From Burkholderia sp. FERM BP-3421 (GTDB lineage: Bacteria; Pseudomonadota; Gammaproteobacteria; Burkholderiales; Burkholderiaceae), in assembly GCF_028657905.1 (NCBI RefSeq), contig NZ_CP117782.1, positions 3,100,001 to 3,164,000 of the forward strand: a stretch of 64,000 nt of DNA. The letters run 5' to 3'. The position numbers and the translations under genes were made by a program. Position 1 is the stretch's first letter. Each line of letters begins with the position of its first letter. Positions 1 to 8,462 of this stretch are shown here, in pieces. The notes under the pieces are model-generated. The model did no database searches. It saw only the letters and a program-made list of their open reading frames with translations, and was not told where the DNA came from.

Positions 1-1
1 G

Positions 2-202
2 GGCATCGCGCTCGGCCTGTCGCTCGCGCCGATGTCCGCGCTGGCCTACCTGCTGACCGACGATACCTACCAGCTCTACCCGAACTTCGATCCGCAGTTG
101 CGCGCAGTGATCATGTGCTCGATCGTCATCCTGCAACTGGCGGGGCCGTTCCTCGTCTACCGCTGCCTGTCAGCCGTCGGCGAGCGACGCGACAGCAACT
201 GA
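2..202 (+). CDS. C-terminal end of a membrane protein, possibly a cation:proton antiporter (5' truncated)
   Basis: The reading frame enters from the left edge and stops at TGA 200-202, leaving 66 residues. The fragment has two hydrophobic stretches split by a short polar loop (TDDTYQLYPNFDP), and ends in a charged tail. It lies 43 bp upstream of ybdK on the same strand. A sodium/proton exchanger is my best guess, from the alternating hydrophobic pattern and my memory of Burkholderia gene order. The fragment has no diagnostic motif, so the family is inference only. Confidence 0.5.
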   Translation, partial: GIALGLSLAPMSALAYLLTDDTYQLYPNFDPQLRAVIMCSIVILQLAGPFLVYRCLSAVGERRDSN

Positions 203-245
203 CCGACGCGCCTCGCGCGCGTCCTCCCGTTATCCGGAAATCGCC

Positions 246-1361
246 ATGGCACTCGAAACGTTCAACAATTCGGAGCCGTTCACGTTCGGCATCGAACTCG
301 AAATGCAGATCGTCAACACGCACAACTACGATCTGACGAAAGCCGCGTCCGATCTGATGCGGCTCATCAAGGACGAGCAGTTCCCCGGCAACATCACGCC
401 GGAAATCACCGAAAGCATGATCGAGCTGTCGACCGGGGTGTGCAAAACGCACGATCAGGCATTGGGCGAACTGCACGTCATCCGCGATACGCTCGTGAAG
501 GCCGCGGGTCAGCTGAACGTCGGGCTGTGCGGCGGCGGCACGCACGGCTTCCAGCAATGGAGCGAGCGGCAGATCTTCGATGCGCCGCGCTTCCAGTACA
601 TCTCGGAGCTGTACGGCTACCTCGCGAAGCAGTTCACGGTGTTCGGCCAGCACGTGCACATCGGTTGTCCCGATCCGGACAGCGCGCTGTACCTGCTGCA
701 CTCGCTGTCGCGCTTCATTCCACACTTCATCGCGCTGTCCGCGTCGTCGCCCTACGTCCAGAACGTCGACACGGGCTTTCATTCGGCACGCCTGAATTCG
801 GTGTTCGCGTTCCCGCTGTCCGGGCGCGCGCCGTTCGTGCTGTCGTGGAACGGCTTCGAGGAGTACTTCACGAAGATGGTGAACACCGGCGTCGTGAACA
901 GCATGAAGGACTTCTACTGGGACATCCGCCCGAAGCCCGGCTACGGCACGATCGAGGTGCGGGTCATGGACACGCCCTTGTCGGTCGACCGCGCGGCGGC
1001 GATCGCCTGCTACATTCAGACGCTCGCGCGCTACCTGCTGCTCGACAAACCGCTCACGCTGTCCGAGGACGATTATCTGGTCTATACGTTCAATCGTTTC
1101 GAAGCGTGCAGATTTGGACTGGAGGGCACCTGCGTGAACCCACAGACAAGTGAGCGCCGCACGATCGCCGAAGACATCCTCGATACGCTCGACCGCATCG
1201 CGCCGCACGCGGCCGCGCTGGGCTCGCGCGCCGCGCTCGACCAGATCGGCTCGCTCGCGAAGGCGCGCGTCAATGACGCGGCGTGGCTGAGAACCGTATT
1301 CAAACAGGAAAAATCGTTGAACGAGACGGTGCGACAGCAGTGTCTACGCTGGCGCGAATGA
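246..1361 (+). CDS. ybdK: Carboxylate-amine ligase YbdK (glutamate-cysteine ligase family 2)
   Basis: 371 codons, the usual length for YbdK. The family joins glutamate and cysteine weakly and sits in the GCS2 ATP-grasp-like superfamily; its main physiological substrate is not settled. Visible family blocks are TFGIELEMQIVN near residue 14, a CGGGTHGFQQW block near residue 96, QHVHIGCP near residue 137, and the PGYGTIEVRVMDTP block near residue 231. The ATG at 246 follows a weak Shine-Dalgarno region. The plus strand of this gene is slightly C-rich, unlike the genes to its right, which matters for the origin call at 1362-1850. Confidence 0.93.
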   Translation: MALETFNNSEPFTFGIELEMQIVNTHNYDLTKAASDLMRLIKDEQFPGNITPEITESMIELSTGVCKTHDQALGELHVIRDTLVKAAGQLNVGLCGGGTHGFQQWSERQIFDAPRFQYISELYGYLAKQFTVFGQHVHIGCPDPDSALYLLHSLSRFIPHFIALSASSPYVQNVDTGFHSARLNSVFAFPLSGRAPFVLSWNGFEEYFTKMVNTGVVNSMKDFYWDIRPKPGYGTIEVRVMDTPLSVDRAAAIACYIQTLARYLLLDKPLTLSEDDYLVYTFNRFEACRFGLEGTCVNPQTSERRTIAEDILDTLDRIAPHAAALGSRAALDQIGSLAKARVNDAAWLRTVFKQEKSLNETVRQQCLRWRE

Positions 1362-1850
1362 AAAATAGTTTTTCCATTCGAGTACTCGATTACCCGGAGT
1401 TCCGGTTAACCCCAGGTTTCCTCCGGCTTTCCGCATACGAACCGCAAATCGTTTGCGCGCGTGCGTCAGGTACTGTGGATAACCCCGGATTCCGTTGTAA
1501 AGTCAAAAAGCTGTAAACTGGATAACCGTGTGGAGCAAGGCGCAGTCGATGGCGCCGCGCCGGGATCGGAAATTGCTCCACCGTCGCGGTTTGATATTCA
1601 TCAAGAAATCCCGCACAGGATGAAGGTGTGGTTATCCAGCCATTATCCACAGTCTGGATTGGATAACTTAGCTGTGCGATTTTCCTCTCTCGCTTAGAAT
1701 GTCGGCTTCGCGGTGACCGACGCTGACGGGAGTGTCGCACCGTGCGCAGGTTCGCGTCGTGTGCCTCGATGCGAGCGTGCGGGACGCGCTTGTCCAGGCG
1801 CGTCCATTTGAGATAGGGATCCGGATCAGATCTCCCCACAATGGTCGCCC
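1362..1850. other. oriC1: Probable chromosome-1 replication origin region (DnaA-box cluster, skew switch)
   Basis: No convincing gene lies in this 490 bp. It holds two perfect DnaA boxes, TGTGGATAA at 1474-1482 (minus orientation) and TTATCCACA at 1643-1651. It also holds weaker boxes with two mismatches each at 1517-1525, 1632-1640 and 1658-1666. AT-richer stretches occur near 1359-1391 and 1655-1700. The genes on either side point the same way, yet the plus strand changes from C-rich in ybdK to G-rich in the next gene. parAB and parS lie about 27-30 kb to the right, a normal distance for an origin. Boxes and skew are seen; origin function is inferred. Confidence 0.68.
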
Positions 1851-1883
1851 GGGGTGAAGGCGACCGGCAACAGCGAAAAGACT

Positions 1884-2525
1884 ATGAGCGAAGGCGTATA
1901 CGGGAACCAGGCAGCAGGACGTGTGACACACAGTCTGTTGCGGTTGAGCACGGCCATGCGGAGTCAGGCATGGGATTGGGCGGAAGGCGCGGGATTGACG
2001 CCGACGCAGGGTGAGATCCTAGTTCTGCTGTTGCAGCGGAAGGGGCCGATGCGCCTCGGCGAGATCGCACGCGAGACGCAGCTGACGGCGGCGACGACGA
2101 GCGATGCGGTGAGCACGCTCGAACACAAGGGTCTTGTCGAAAAACGTCGTGCGCTCGACGACGGCCGCGCGCTGGCCGTACGCTTGAGCGCGCGCGGCCG
2201 GACCGCGGCGAAGAAAGCGTTGCAGTGGCCGGACTTCCTGACGAAGGCGGTCGGCTTGCTCGGCGCGGACGAGCAAGGTGCGCTGTACCGCGCGCTGCTG
2301 AAGACGCTGCGCGAACTGCAGATGAACGGCGATGTGCCGCCGCATCGCATGTGCGTGACCTGCAAGCACTTCCAGCCGGCGAAGTCGGGCAAGAAGACGG
2401 TGTACCGCTGCGCGCTGCTCGACCTGTCGATGGCCGACAGCGATCTGCGGCTCGATTGTTCGGTGCACGAAGAGGCCGACGCCGCCACGCAGAAGAAAAC
2501 CTGGAAGATCTTCGCGCAGGCGTAA
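1884..2525 (+). CDS. MarR-family transcriptional regulator with C-terminal cysteine cluster
   Basis: 213 residues from the ATG at 1884; an in-frame GTG at 1854 would add ten residues. The winged helix lies around residues 35-105, with the recognition-helix region reading LTAATTSDAVSTLEHKGLVEKRR and a wing of the D-DGRA type. The protein is longer than a typical 140-160 residue MarR. The extra C-terminal part holds a CVTCKH motif and two further cysteines (RCALLD and LDCSVHEE), which look like a metal or redox site. It is the first gene on the right side of the probable origin. The ligand and regulon cannot be read from the sequence. Confidence 0.85.
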   Translation: MSEGVYGNQAAGRVTHSLLRLSTAMRSQAWDWAEGAGLTPTQGEILVLLLQRKGPMRLGEIARETQLTAATTSDAVSTLEHKGLVEKRRALDDGRALAVRLSARGRTAAKKALQWPDFLTKAVGLLGADEQGALYRALLKTLRELQMNGDVPPHRMCVTCKHFQPAKSGKKTVYRCALLDLSMADSDLRLDCSVHEEADAATQKKTWKIFAQA

Positions 2526-2561
2526 TCCGCGTCGCGCAGCTCGTTCGCCCGGAGCCCGCTG

Positions 2562-3272
2562 ATGAAGGCTGAAGTCGTTGCGATCCGCCACGTGCATTTC
2601 GAGGACCTCGGCAGTTTCGAACGGGTGCTCGGCGAGCGCGGCACGCGCGTACGCTATGTCGACGTCGGCGGGTCGCGCTTCGAGGTGCTGGATCCGCTCG
2701 AGCCGTCGTTGCTCGTCTTGCTCGGCGGGCCGGTCAGCGCCTACGACGACGACCTCTATCCGACTACCGCGGTGCTGGCGGCGTTCGTCAGGCGGCGGAT
2801 CGAGGCGGGCCTGCCGACGCTCGGCATCTGCCTCGGCGCGCAACTGATCGCGCGCGCGTTGGGCGCGAAGGTCTACCCGGCTGCGCACAAGGAGCTGGGC
2901 TGGACGCCGTTGACGCTGACGGACGCCGGCCGCGCGTCGCCGCTGCGCCATCTCGATGGCGCGGCCACGTCCATGCTGCATTGGCATGGCGACACCTTCG
3001 ACCTGCCGCCCGGCGCGATCCATCTCGCGTCGACGCCGGCCTGCCGCAACCAGGCGTTTTCGTGGGGCGGCCACGTGCTGGCGCTGCAATGCCATCCGGA
3101 GATCCGCGCCGACGGTTTCGAGCCCTGGCTGATCGGTCATGCGGGCGAACTGGCGGCGACCCCGGGAACCGACGCGAAGCAGCTGCGCGCGCAGACCCTG
3201 CGCCACGGTCCGACGCTCGAAGGCGCGGCGCGCCGGATGTTCGGCGACTGGCTCGACGCGGTCGGCGCCTGA
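2562..3272 (+). CDS. Class I glutamine amidotransferase-like protein (GMP-synthase GATase-like)
   Basis: 236 residues. The triad of class I glutamine amidotransferases is visible: nucleophile Cys90 in GICLGAQL, then His178 and Glu180 in LQCHPEI. The WHGDTFDLP block around residues 141-149 is typical of the stand-alone GuaA-like GATase family, which is often annotated as glutamine amidotransferase without a known synthetase partner. It begins 36 bp after the MarR gene on the same strand, so it may be co-transcribed. No ammonia-accepting partner lies next to it, so the reaction is unknown. Confidence 0.88.
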   Translation: MKAEVVAIRHVHFEDLGSFERVLGERGTRVRYVDVGGSRFEVLDPLEPSLLVLLGGPVSAYDDDLYPTTAVLAAFVRRRIEAGLPTLGICLGAQLIARALGAKVYPAAHKELGWTPLTLTDAGRASPLRHLDGAATSMLHWHGDTFDLPPGAIHLASTPACRNQAFSWGGHVLALQCHPEIRADGFEPWLIGHAGELAATPGTDAKQLRAQTLRHGPTLEGAARRMFGDWLDAVGA

Positions 3273-3372
3273 GCGCCTGAAATCCCTTTGAAATTCGTCT
3301 GACACGAAGCCTGCACGACGCGGCGCCGCGTGTTAACCTCGTTTGCACTTCTCTTTCCTGCGGGCGAATTTC

Positions 3373-4485
3373 ATGAGCGCACTGTTCTCCCCGTTCACGC
3401 TGCGCGGCGTGACGCTACCCAACCGCATCGTCATTTCGCCGATGTGCCAGTACTCGGCCGAGCGCGGCGAGGCCAGCGACTGGCACATGATCCATCTCGG
3501 CCATCTCGCGCTGTCGGGGGCGGGGCTGCTGTGCCTGGAGGCGACCGCGGTCGAGCCGGACGGGCGGATCTCGGCGGCCGATCTCGGCCTGTGGGACGAC
3601 GTCACCGAGGCGGCGCTCGCGCGGGTGCTGGCCGCGATCCGCAAGCATTCACCGATCCGGATCGCGATGCAGCTGTCGCACGCGGGCCGCAAGGCGTCGA
3701 GCCAGGTGCCCTGGCTCGGCGGCCAGCTGGTGCCGGTTGCGGACGGCGGCTGGCTGCCGCATGCGCCGTCCGCGGTGCCGCACAAGGACGGCGAGACGCC
3801 GCCGCTCGCGCTCGACGCCGCGGGCCTGAACCGGGTCCGCGAGGCGTTTCGCGCGGCCGCGCGCCGTGCGGCGCGGCTCGGTATCGACGCGATCGAAGTG
3901 CACGCGGCGCACGGCTACCTGCTGCACCAGTTCCTGTCGCCGCTCGCGAACCAACGCACCGACGAATACGGCGGCACGCGCGAGAACCGGATGCGCTTCC
4001 CGCTCGAGATCGTCGAGATCGTGCGCGCGGCGTTTCCCGACGATCGCCCGGTCGGGGTGCGCGTATCCGCGACGGACTGGGTCGACGGCGGCTGGGAACT
4101 CGAGGACACGGTCGCGTTCGGCCACGCGTTGAAGGCGCGCGGCTGCGACTGGATCGACGTATCGTCGGGCGGCGTGTCGCCGCTGCAGAAGATCCCGCTG
4201 TCGCCCGGCTACCAGGTGCCGTTCGCGCAGACGGTGAAGCGCGCGGTCGGCATGCCGACCTTCGCGGTCGGTCTGATCAGCGATCCCGAACACGCGAATC
4301 GCCTGATCGAGGCGGGCGACGCGGACTTCGTCGCGATGGCGCGCGCGATGCTCTACGATCCGCGCTGGCCGTGGCATGCGGCCGCCCAGCTCGGCGCGAC
4401 GGTCACGGCGCCGCCGCAATACTGGCGCTCGCAACCGCGCGAGCAGAAGCACCTGTTCGGCGGCACGACGCTCGGCCAGCGTTGA
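3373..4485 (+). CDS. NADH:flavin oxidoreductase, Old Yellow Enzyme family (YqjM-like)
   Basis: 370 residues from the ATG at 3373, which aligns with the usual MSALFSPF start; an upstream in-frame ATG at 3343 is less likely. The enzyme class is an FMN-dependent ene-reductase that uses NADPH to reduce activated C=C bonds. Cys25 and Tyr27 in SPMCQYSA mark the thermophilic-like YqjM subgroup. The substrate-binding histidine pair is in HAAHGYLLHQFLSP, and the FMN-binding end reads FAVGLISDPEHAN...DFVAMARAML. It likely acts in the cytosol on electrophiles. Its position gives no pathway. Confidence 0.93.
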   Translation: MSALFSPFTLRGVTLPNRIVISPMCQYSAERGEASDWHMIHLGHLALSGAGLLCLEATAVEPDGRISAADLGLWDDVTEAALARVLAAIRKHSPIRIAMQLSHAGRKASSQVPWLGGQLVPVADGGWLPHAPSAVPHKDGETPPLALDAAGLNRVREAFRAAARRAARLGIDAIEVHAAHGYLLHQFLSPLANQRTDEYGGTRENRMRFPLEIVEIVRAAFPDDRPVGVRVSATDWVDGGWELEDTVAFGHALKARGCDWIDVSSGGVSPLQKIPLSPGYQVPFAQTVKRAVGMPTFAVGLISDPEHANRLIEAGDADFVAMARAMLYDPRWPWHAAAQLGATVTAPPQYWRSQPREQKHLFGGTTLGQR

Positions 4486-4685
4486 ACGGATCGCGCCGCG
4501 AGCCGGCGCGTTTTCGACGCCTGATGTTGAACGAAGCGACATCAACCGTGTAGGATGCGGGTGTTTTGTCGCGGGCCGCACGCGGCGCCAGGCGGCGCCG
4601 CGTTTCCATTTGGGGCGGCGCTTCGCGCGCGCCGTCGGTGCTTGCGACGCTTCACGTACAAGCTGTCTTCACAAGGATTCGTTCG

Positions 4686-5207
4686 ATGAGTTCACGCAGG
4701 ATCGCGGTGCGCCGCTCGGGAGTGCACGGCAAGGGCGTCTATGCCGTGGCGCCGATCAAGGCGGGCGAGCGCGTAGTGGAATACAAGGGTGAGCGGATCT
4801 CCTGGAAGGAAGCCTTGCGCCGTCATCCGCACGATCCGGACGAGCCGAACCACACGTTCTACTTCGCGCTCGACGCGGGCGGCGTGATCGACGGCAAGAT
4901 CAACGGCAACAGCGCGCGCTGGATCAACCATTCGTGCGCGCCGAACTGCGAGGCCGAGGAAGTGGACGGCCGCGTCTACGTGCACGCGCTGCGCGACATC
5001 GCGCCGGAAGAGGAACTGTTCTACGACTACGGCCTCGTGATCGACGCGCGCCTGACCAAGAAGCTCAAGCGCGAGTACGCATGCCGCTGCGGCGCGAGCA
5101 CGTGTCGGGGCACCTTGCTCGCGACCACGGATGAGGCCGGCGAAAAGAAAAAGAAGAAGGACAAGAAGGACGCCAAGGGCGGCAAGGACAAGAAAAAGAA
5201 GAAGTGA
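4686..5207 (+). CDS. SET-domain protein-lysine methyltransferase with lysine-rich tail
   Basis: 173 residues; the ATG at 4686 follows an AAGGA ribosome-binding site. The SET fold is complete: a GKGVYA entry motif near residue 15, NHSC at 81-84, and YDY at 113-115. A post-SET cysteine cluster (Cys133, Cys135, Cys140) follows. SET proteins move a methyl group from S-adenosylmethionine to lysine. The last 20 residues are almost only lysine, aspartate and glycine, which suggests nucleic-acid binding or self-methylation. SET proteins are common in eukaryotes and sporadic in bacteria, where substrates are mostly unknown. Confidence 0.88.
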   Translation: MSSRRIAVRRSGVHGKGVYAVAPIKAGERVVEYKGERISWKEALRRHPHDPDEPNHTFYFALDAGGVIDGKINGNSARWINHSCAPNCEAEEVDGRVYVHALRDIAPEEELFYDYGLVIDARLTKKLKREYACRCGASTCRGTLLATTDEAGEKKKKKDKKDAKGGKDKKKKK

Positions 5208-5302
5208 TCGGGCGGGTGCGCCGGCGTCCCCGCCGGAACCTATCCCGAAAATGATCGTCAGTCAGGAAGGACACACCGTGAAAAGAACGGGAGACGCTGA
5301 CG

Positions 5303-6796
5303 ATGCTCACACGACGTTCCTTGCTGAAAACCGTGCCGGCGCTGGGTCTCGCGCTGACGCTGCCGGCGGTTCACGGCGCACCGGTCGCCTCGGCCGCGCC
5401 GCTCGGCAACCTGGCTGACGGCGACATCCTCAACACGCTGAAGATCCTGCTGACCTGGGGCGTATCGGAAATTCCGGAGGTGGGCGGCCTGCTGTCCACG
5501 CTGGTGTCGCTGTTGTGGCCGTCGAGCGGCCCGGATCCCTGGGAACAGGTGCGCCAGCAGGTCGAGGCGATGATCGACCGCAAGCTCGACGCCGCGGTGT
5601 TCAGCCTGCTGAAGGCGAAGCTCGCGGGCCTGGGCGATGCATTGAAGCTGTATGTGCAGGCGGTCGCGACGAAGGACGGCCCGACGATGCGCATGCAGTT
5701 CATCGCGACCAACACGCTGTTCGTCGCGGCGGCCGCCGAATTCCGGAACCCCGACCACGAATGGACGCTCGCGCCGCTGTTCGCGCTGTTTACGCAGCTG
5801 CATATGAGCCTGCTGCGCGATTGCGTGCTGAACGGCAAGGACTGGGGCTGGAACGCGGCGGCCTATGCCGACGTCGTGCAGCAGGCGCGCGACACCACCG
5901 ACGCGTACGTCGCCCATCTCGACCAGGCGGTCGCGCACGAACGGGCCCGGCTCGCGTCTTCCGCGCCCGCCTCGCCGGGCCCGCATCAGACGGCGCTGCA
6001 CGACTACTGGCAACCGTTCGAGCAGCAGCGGATCGTGCTGATCGACGATTACCGGGTGCTGCTCGTACTGCTCGATCCGGTCCGTCATCCGGGCGTCGCG
6101 ACGATGCTGCCGTTCAAGGACGTATACAGCCTCGCCTACGGGACCGCGGACGACTGGGACGGCACATGCCGCGGCTGGGCCGCGAACGGCGTGGCGACGC
6201 CGTTCGGCACGCCGCTGGCCGACTTCACCGCGATCGACATCGAGCTGTTCAACGCCACGCCGCGCGTCGTGAACGTGCGGCACGCGACGGGGCAGGGGCC
6301 GCGCGTGTGGGGAGCGGCGCGCAGCGATCGTTATGGAATCCTCGCGGATCCGCTGGGCGGCGTCGAGCGCTACACGGTCGCGTTTCCCGCGCCCGGGCCG
6401 GAGCGGCGCTTCAACGTCGCGAAGGCGGTCGTGACGAGCGGCAGCATCCCGGTCGCACTGACGCTCGTGCTGGCCGACGGCACGCGCAAGACCTTGTGGA
6501 ACCGCACGGATCTGCCGGGGACGCCGACCCACGAGGTGACGATTCCCGGCCGCATGCTGACGACGCTCAACATGTGGTCGCGCAGCCGGTACTACGACAG
6601 CGACCTGGGCTGCGTGATCTTCGGTTTCAGCCGCGACGCGCGCTACGTGCCGCCTCACGTGAAGGATCTGCTGTACATCGGCGCGGTTGCCGAGCCGAAT
6701 ACGGGGCCGGCTTATTTGCCGAGGGCCATCTCGCCGACGTTGCAGGCGCGGCGCGAGGCGTTCTGGCGCGACATCGACGACCGCCCGCGCCGCTGA
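5303..6796 (+). CDS. Tat-exported Cry-like (delta-endotoxin N-domain) protein
   Basis: 497 residues. A twin-arginine signal (TRRSLLK at residues 3-9, then a hydrophobic stretch to an Ala-rich cleavage region near 30) predicts export. Residues 41-265 carry the conserved blocks of the Bacillus Cry pore-forming helical domain: WEQVRQQVEAMIDRKL (80-95), LKLY and RMQFIATNTLFV (114-141), and LHMSLLRDCVLNGKDWGW (166-183). A final block, YWQPFEQQRIVLIDDYRVL (235-253), matches Cry helix 7. The remaining 230 residues look all-beta and are too short for both later Cry domains. ATG 5303 has GGGAG upstream. A toxin or other pore-forming role is inferred from this resemblance. Confidence 0.72.
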   Translation: MLTRRSLLKTVPALGLALTLPAVHGAPVASAAPLGNLADGDILNTLKILLTWGVSEIPEVGGLLSTLVSLLWPSSGPDPWEQVRQQVEAMIDRKLDAAVFSLLKAKLAGLGDALKLYVQAVATKDGPTMRMQFIATNTLFVAAAAEFRNPDHEWTLAPLFALFTQLHMSLLRDCVLNGKDWGWNAAAYADVVQQARDTTDAYVAHLDQAVAHERARLASSAPASPGPHQTALHDYWQPFEQQRIVLIDDYRVLLVLLDPVRHPGVATMLPFKDVYSLAYGTADDWDGTCRGWAANGVATPFGTPLADFTAIDIELFNATPRVVNVRHATGQGPRVWGAARSDRYGILADPLGGVERYTVAFPAPGPERRFNVAKAVVTSGSIPVALTLVLADGTRKTLWNRTDLPGTPTHEVTIPGRMLTTLNMWSRSRYYDSDLGCVIFGFSRDARYVPPHVKDLLYIGAVAEPNTGPAYLPRAISPTLQARREAFWRDIDDRPRR

Positions 6797-6815
6797 ACGG
6801 ACGCGGGCGCGGTCA

Positions 6816-8360
6816 TCACGTGGAAGGGGTCGACGCTTCGGCCGCGCCTGGTGCGGCGACGCCCGGCGTAGCGACGCCCGACGCAGCGGAAGGCGCGGCA
6901 GCGGGGTTCACGAGCGGGATGCGCACGATGAAGCGCGAGCCGCCGTCGGGCGCGTCGCGATAGGTGACGGTGCCGCCGTGCATCACGATGATGTCGTGCA
7001 CGATCGCGAGGCCGAGGCCCGCGCCGGTCTCGACGCCGTTGCCGCTTTGCGCGTCGCCGCGGAAGAAGCGCTTGAACAGGTCGGCCTGCTGGTTCGCGGG
7101 CACGCCCGAGCCGTTGTCTTCCACGCTGATCTCGGCGGCGTCGGATTCCGCGAGGACGCAGCGCGACACGTTCACCGTGATGCGCGCGCCTTCGGGGCGC
7201 GCGAGCGGCACGTACTTGAGCGCGTTGTCGAGCAGGTTCGCGATCACCTCGCGCAGCAGCACCGGATTGCCGCGCGCGATCAGCGGCGGATCGTCGGCGT
7301 GGGAATGATCCGGATCGTTCGAGGCCGGCTCGTCGGTGCGCTGGAAACCGAGGTCGACATGCGCGGCGAGCGCGCGCGGCACCCACTCGGCGCCCGTCTC
7401 GAACGCGAGCGCGGCGACGTCGACGTCGACGAAGCGCGCGGCCTGCTCGCCGGGCTCCGCGCGCGCGAGCGACAGCAGCTGGTTCGACAGCCGCACCGCG
7501 CGATCGGCGGCCGCGCGCAGCTCGCGCACCGCGCCCAGGGTCTGCTGCGGATCGCGTGCGACCGCGGCCTGTTCCGCGTGCAGCTTGACCGCGGTGAGCG
7601 GCGTGCGCAGCTGGTGCGCGGCGTCCGCGATGAACTTGCGCTGTGCGTCGAGCGCGGTCTTCAGGCGGCCGAGCAGCGCGTTCATCGCGCTCGTCAGCGG
7701 CCGGATCTCGAGCGGCACCTCGGTCTCGTCGACGGGTTCCAGCGACGTGTGGGTCTGCCGATTCAGCGAATCGGCGAGATGCGTGAGCGGCCCGAGCTGC
7801 TGGTTGACGACGCGCCACACGATGCCCCAGCCCGCGAGCAGCAGCAACAGCAGCGGCATCATGATCGCAACGAGGAATTCCGCGGCGATCTGGTAGCGGT
7901 GGCGCACCGGCTGCGCGACCAGCACGATCATCGGATTGCCGCCGTCCGCCTGTTCGACGCGCACCTGCGCGACCCGCACCGAGTGATTCTCGTAGTCGGC
8001 CTCGAACACGTAGGCGTTGTGCATGCGGCGCACGCTCGTGCCCTGCAGCGGCAGCTTCGGATCGCCGGCCAGCTCGTGCTCGCCGTCGCTGATCCGGTAG
8101 ATCAGCTGGTCGGTCGGGTCGGAGAACATCGCCTGCGCGAGCGGCGGCACGGTGAACGGGGCGTCGGGGCCGGCGATCTGGATCTGCTTCGAGATCGCGG
8201 TCGCGAGATCGGCGAGCGAACGGTCGATCACGTGCTGCGTGTATTGCCACGCGAGCCAGTAGGCAATCAGGCCGCTCATCAGCGCGAGCATCGACAGCGG
8301 CGCGGCGAGGCGCCGCAGCAAGGAACGGCGCAGGCTGGTCACAGCCGGATCAGAAGACAT
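6816..8360 (-). CDS. Sensor histidine kinase (QseC/TctE-like)
   Basis: 514 residues. A first membrane helix lies at residues 22-38, a periplasmic sensing region follows, and a second helix spans 160-183, leading into a HAMP-type linker. The phospho-accepting His249 lies in DAAHQLRTPL. N, G1 and G2 boxes are visible (NLLDNALKYVP, DNGSGVP, GAGLGLAIVHDI). The C-terminus is a low-complexity Pro/Ala tail. It is the second gene of an operon with the response regulator just upstream on the same strand. A palindrome with a T-run lies between them. The signal is unknown. Confidence 0.93.
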   Translation of the reverse strand: MSSDPAVTSLRRSLLRRLAAPLSMLALMSGLIAYWLAWQYTQHVIDRSLADLATAISKQIQIAGPDAPFTVPPLAQAMFSDPTDQLIYRISDGEHELAGDPKLPLQGTSVRRMHNAYVFEADYENHSVRVAQVRVEQADGGNPMIVLVAQPVRHRYQIAAEFLVAIMMPLLLLLLAGWGIVWRVVNQQLGPLTHLADSLNRQTHTSLEPVDETEVPLEIRPLTSAMNALLGRLKTALDAQRKFIADAAHQLRTPLTAVKLHAEQAAVARDPQQTLGAVRELRAAADRAVRLSNQLLSLARAEPGEQAARFVDVDVAALAFETGAEWVPRALAAHVDLGFQRTDEPASNDPDHSHADDPPLIARGNPVLLREVIANLLDNALKYVPLARPEGARITVNVSRCVLAESDAAEISVEDNGSGVPANQQADLFKRFFRGDAQSGNGVETGAGLGLAIVHDIIVMHGGTVTYRDAPDGGSRFIVRIPLVNPAAAPSAASGVATPGVAAPGAAEASTPST

Positions 8361-8369
8361 CGCGCGGAT

Positions 8370-8402
8370 AAAAAAGATAAGCGCCGCTCGGCCGAGCGGC
8401 GC
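8370..8402 (-). terminator. Intra-operon hairpin with T-run between response regulator and kinase
   Basis: Positions 8381-8402 form a perfect 22-bp palindrome with arms GCGCCGCTCGG and CCGAGCGGCGC. Read on the minus strand it is followed by TTATC and then six T (8375-8370). This fits a Rho-independent terminator or attenuator that would lower kinase expression relative to the regulator. A perfect palindrome with no loop folds less well as a hairpin than one with a loop. Confidence 0.6.
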
Positions 8403-8462
8403 GGTCTGGCATCAAGGCGATCGCGGGCGGGCGCGCGCTGCACGCCGGCCCGCACGGGCGCG

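Noticed and set aside
5278..5418. A GTG-started short frame with a good ribosome-binding site before the Cry-like gene
   Set aside because: It overlaps the Cry-like start in another frame and encodes an Arg/Ala-rich peptide typical of shadow frames. It could at most be a leader peptide.
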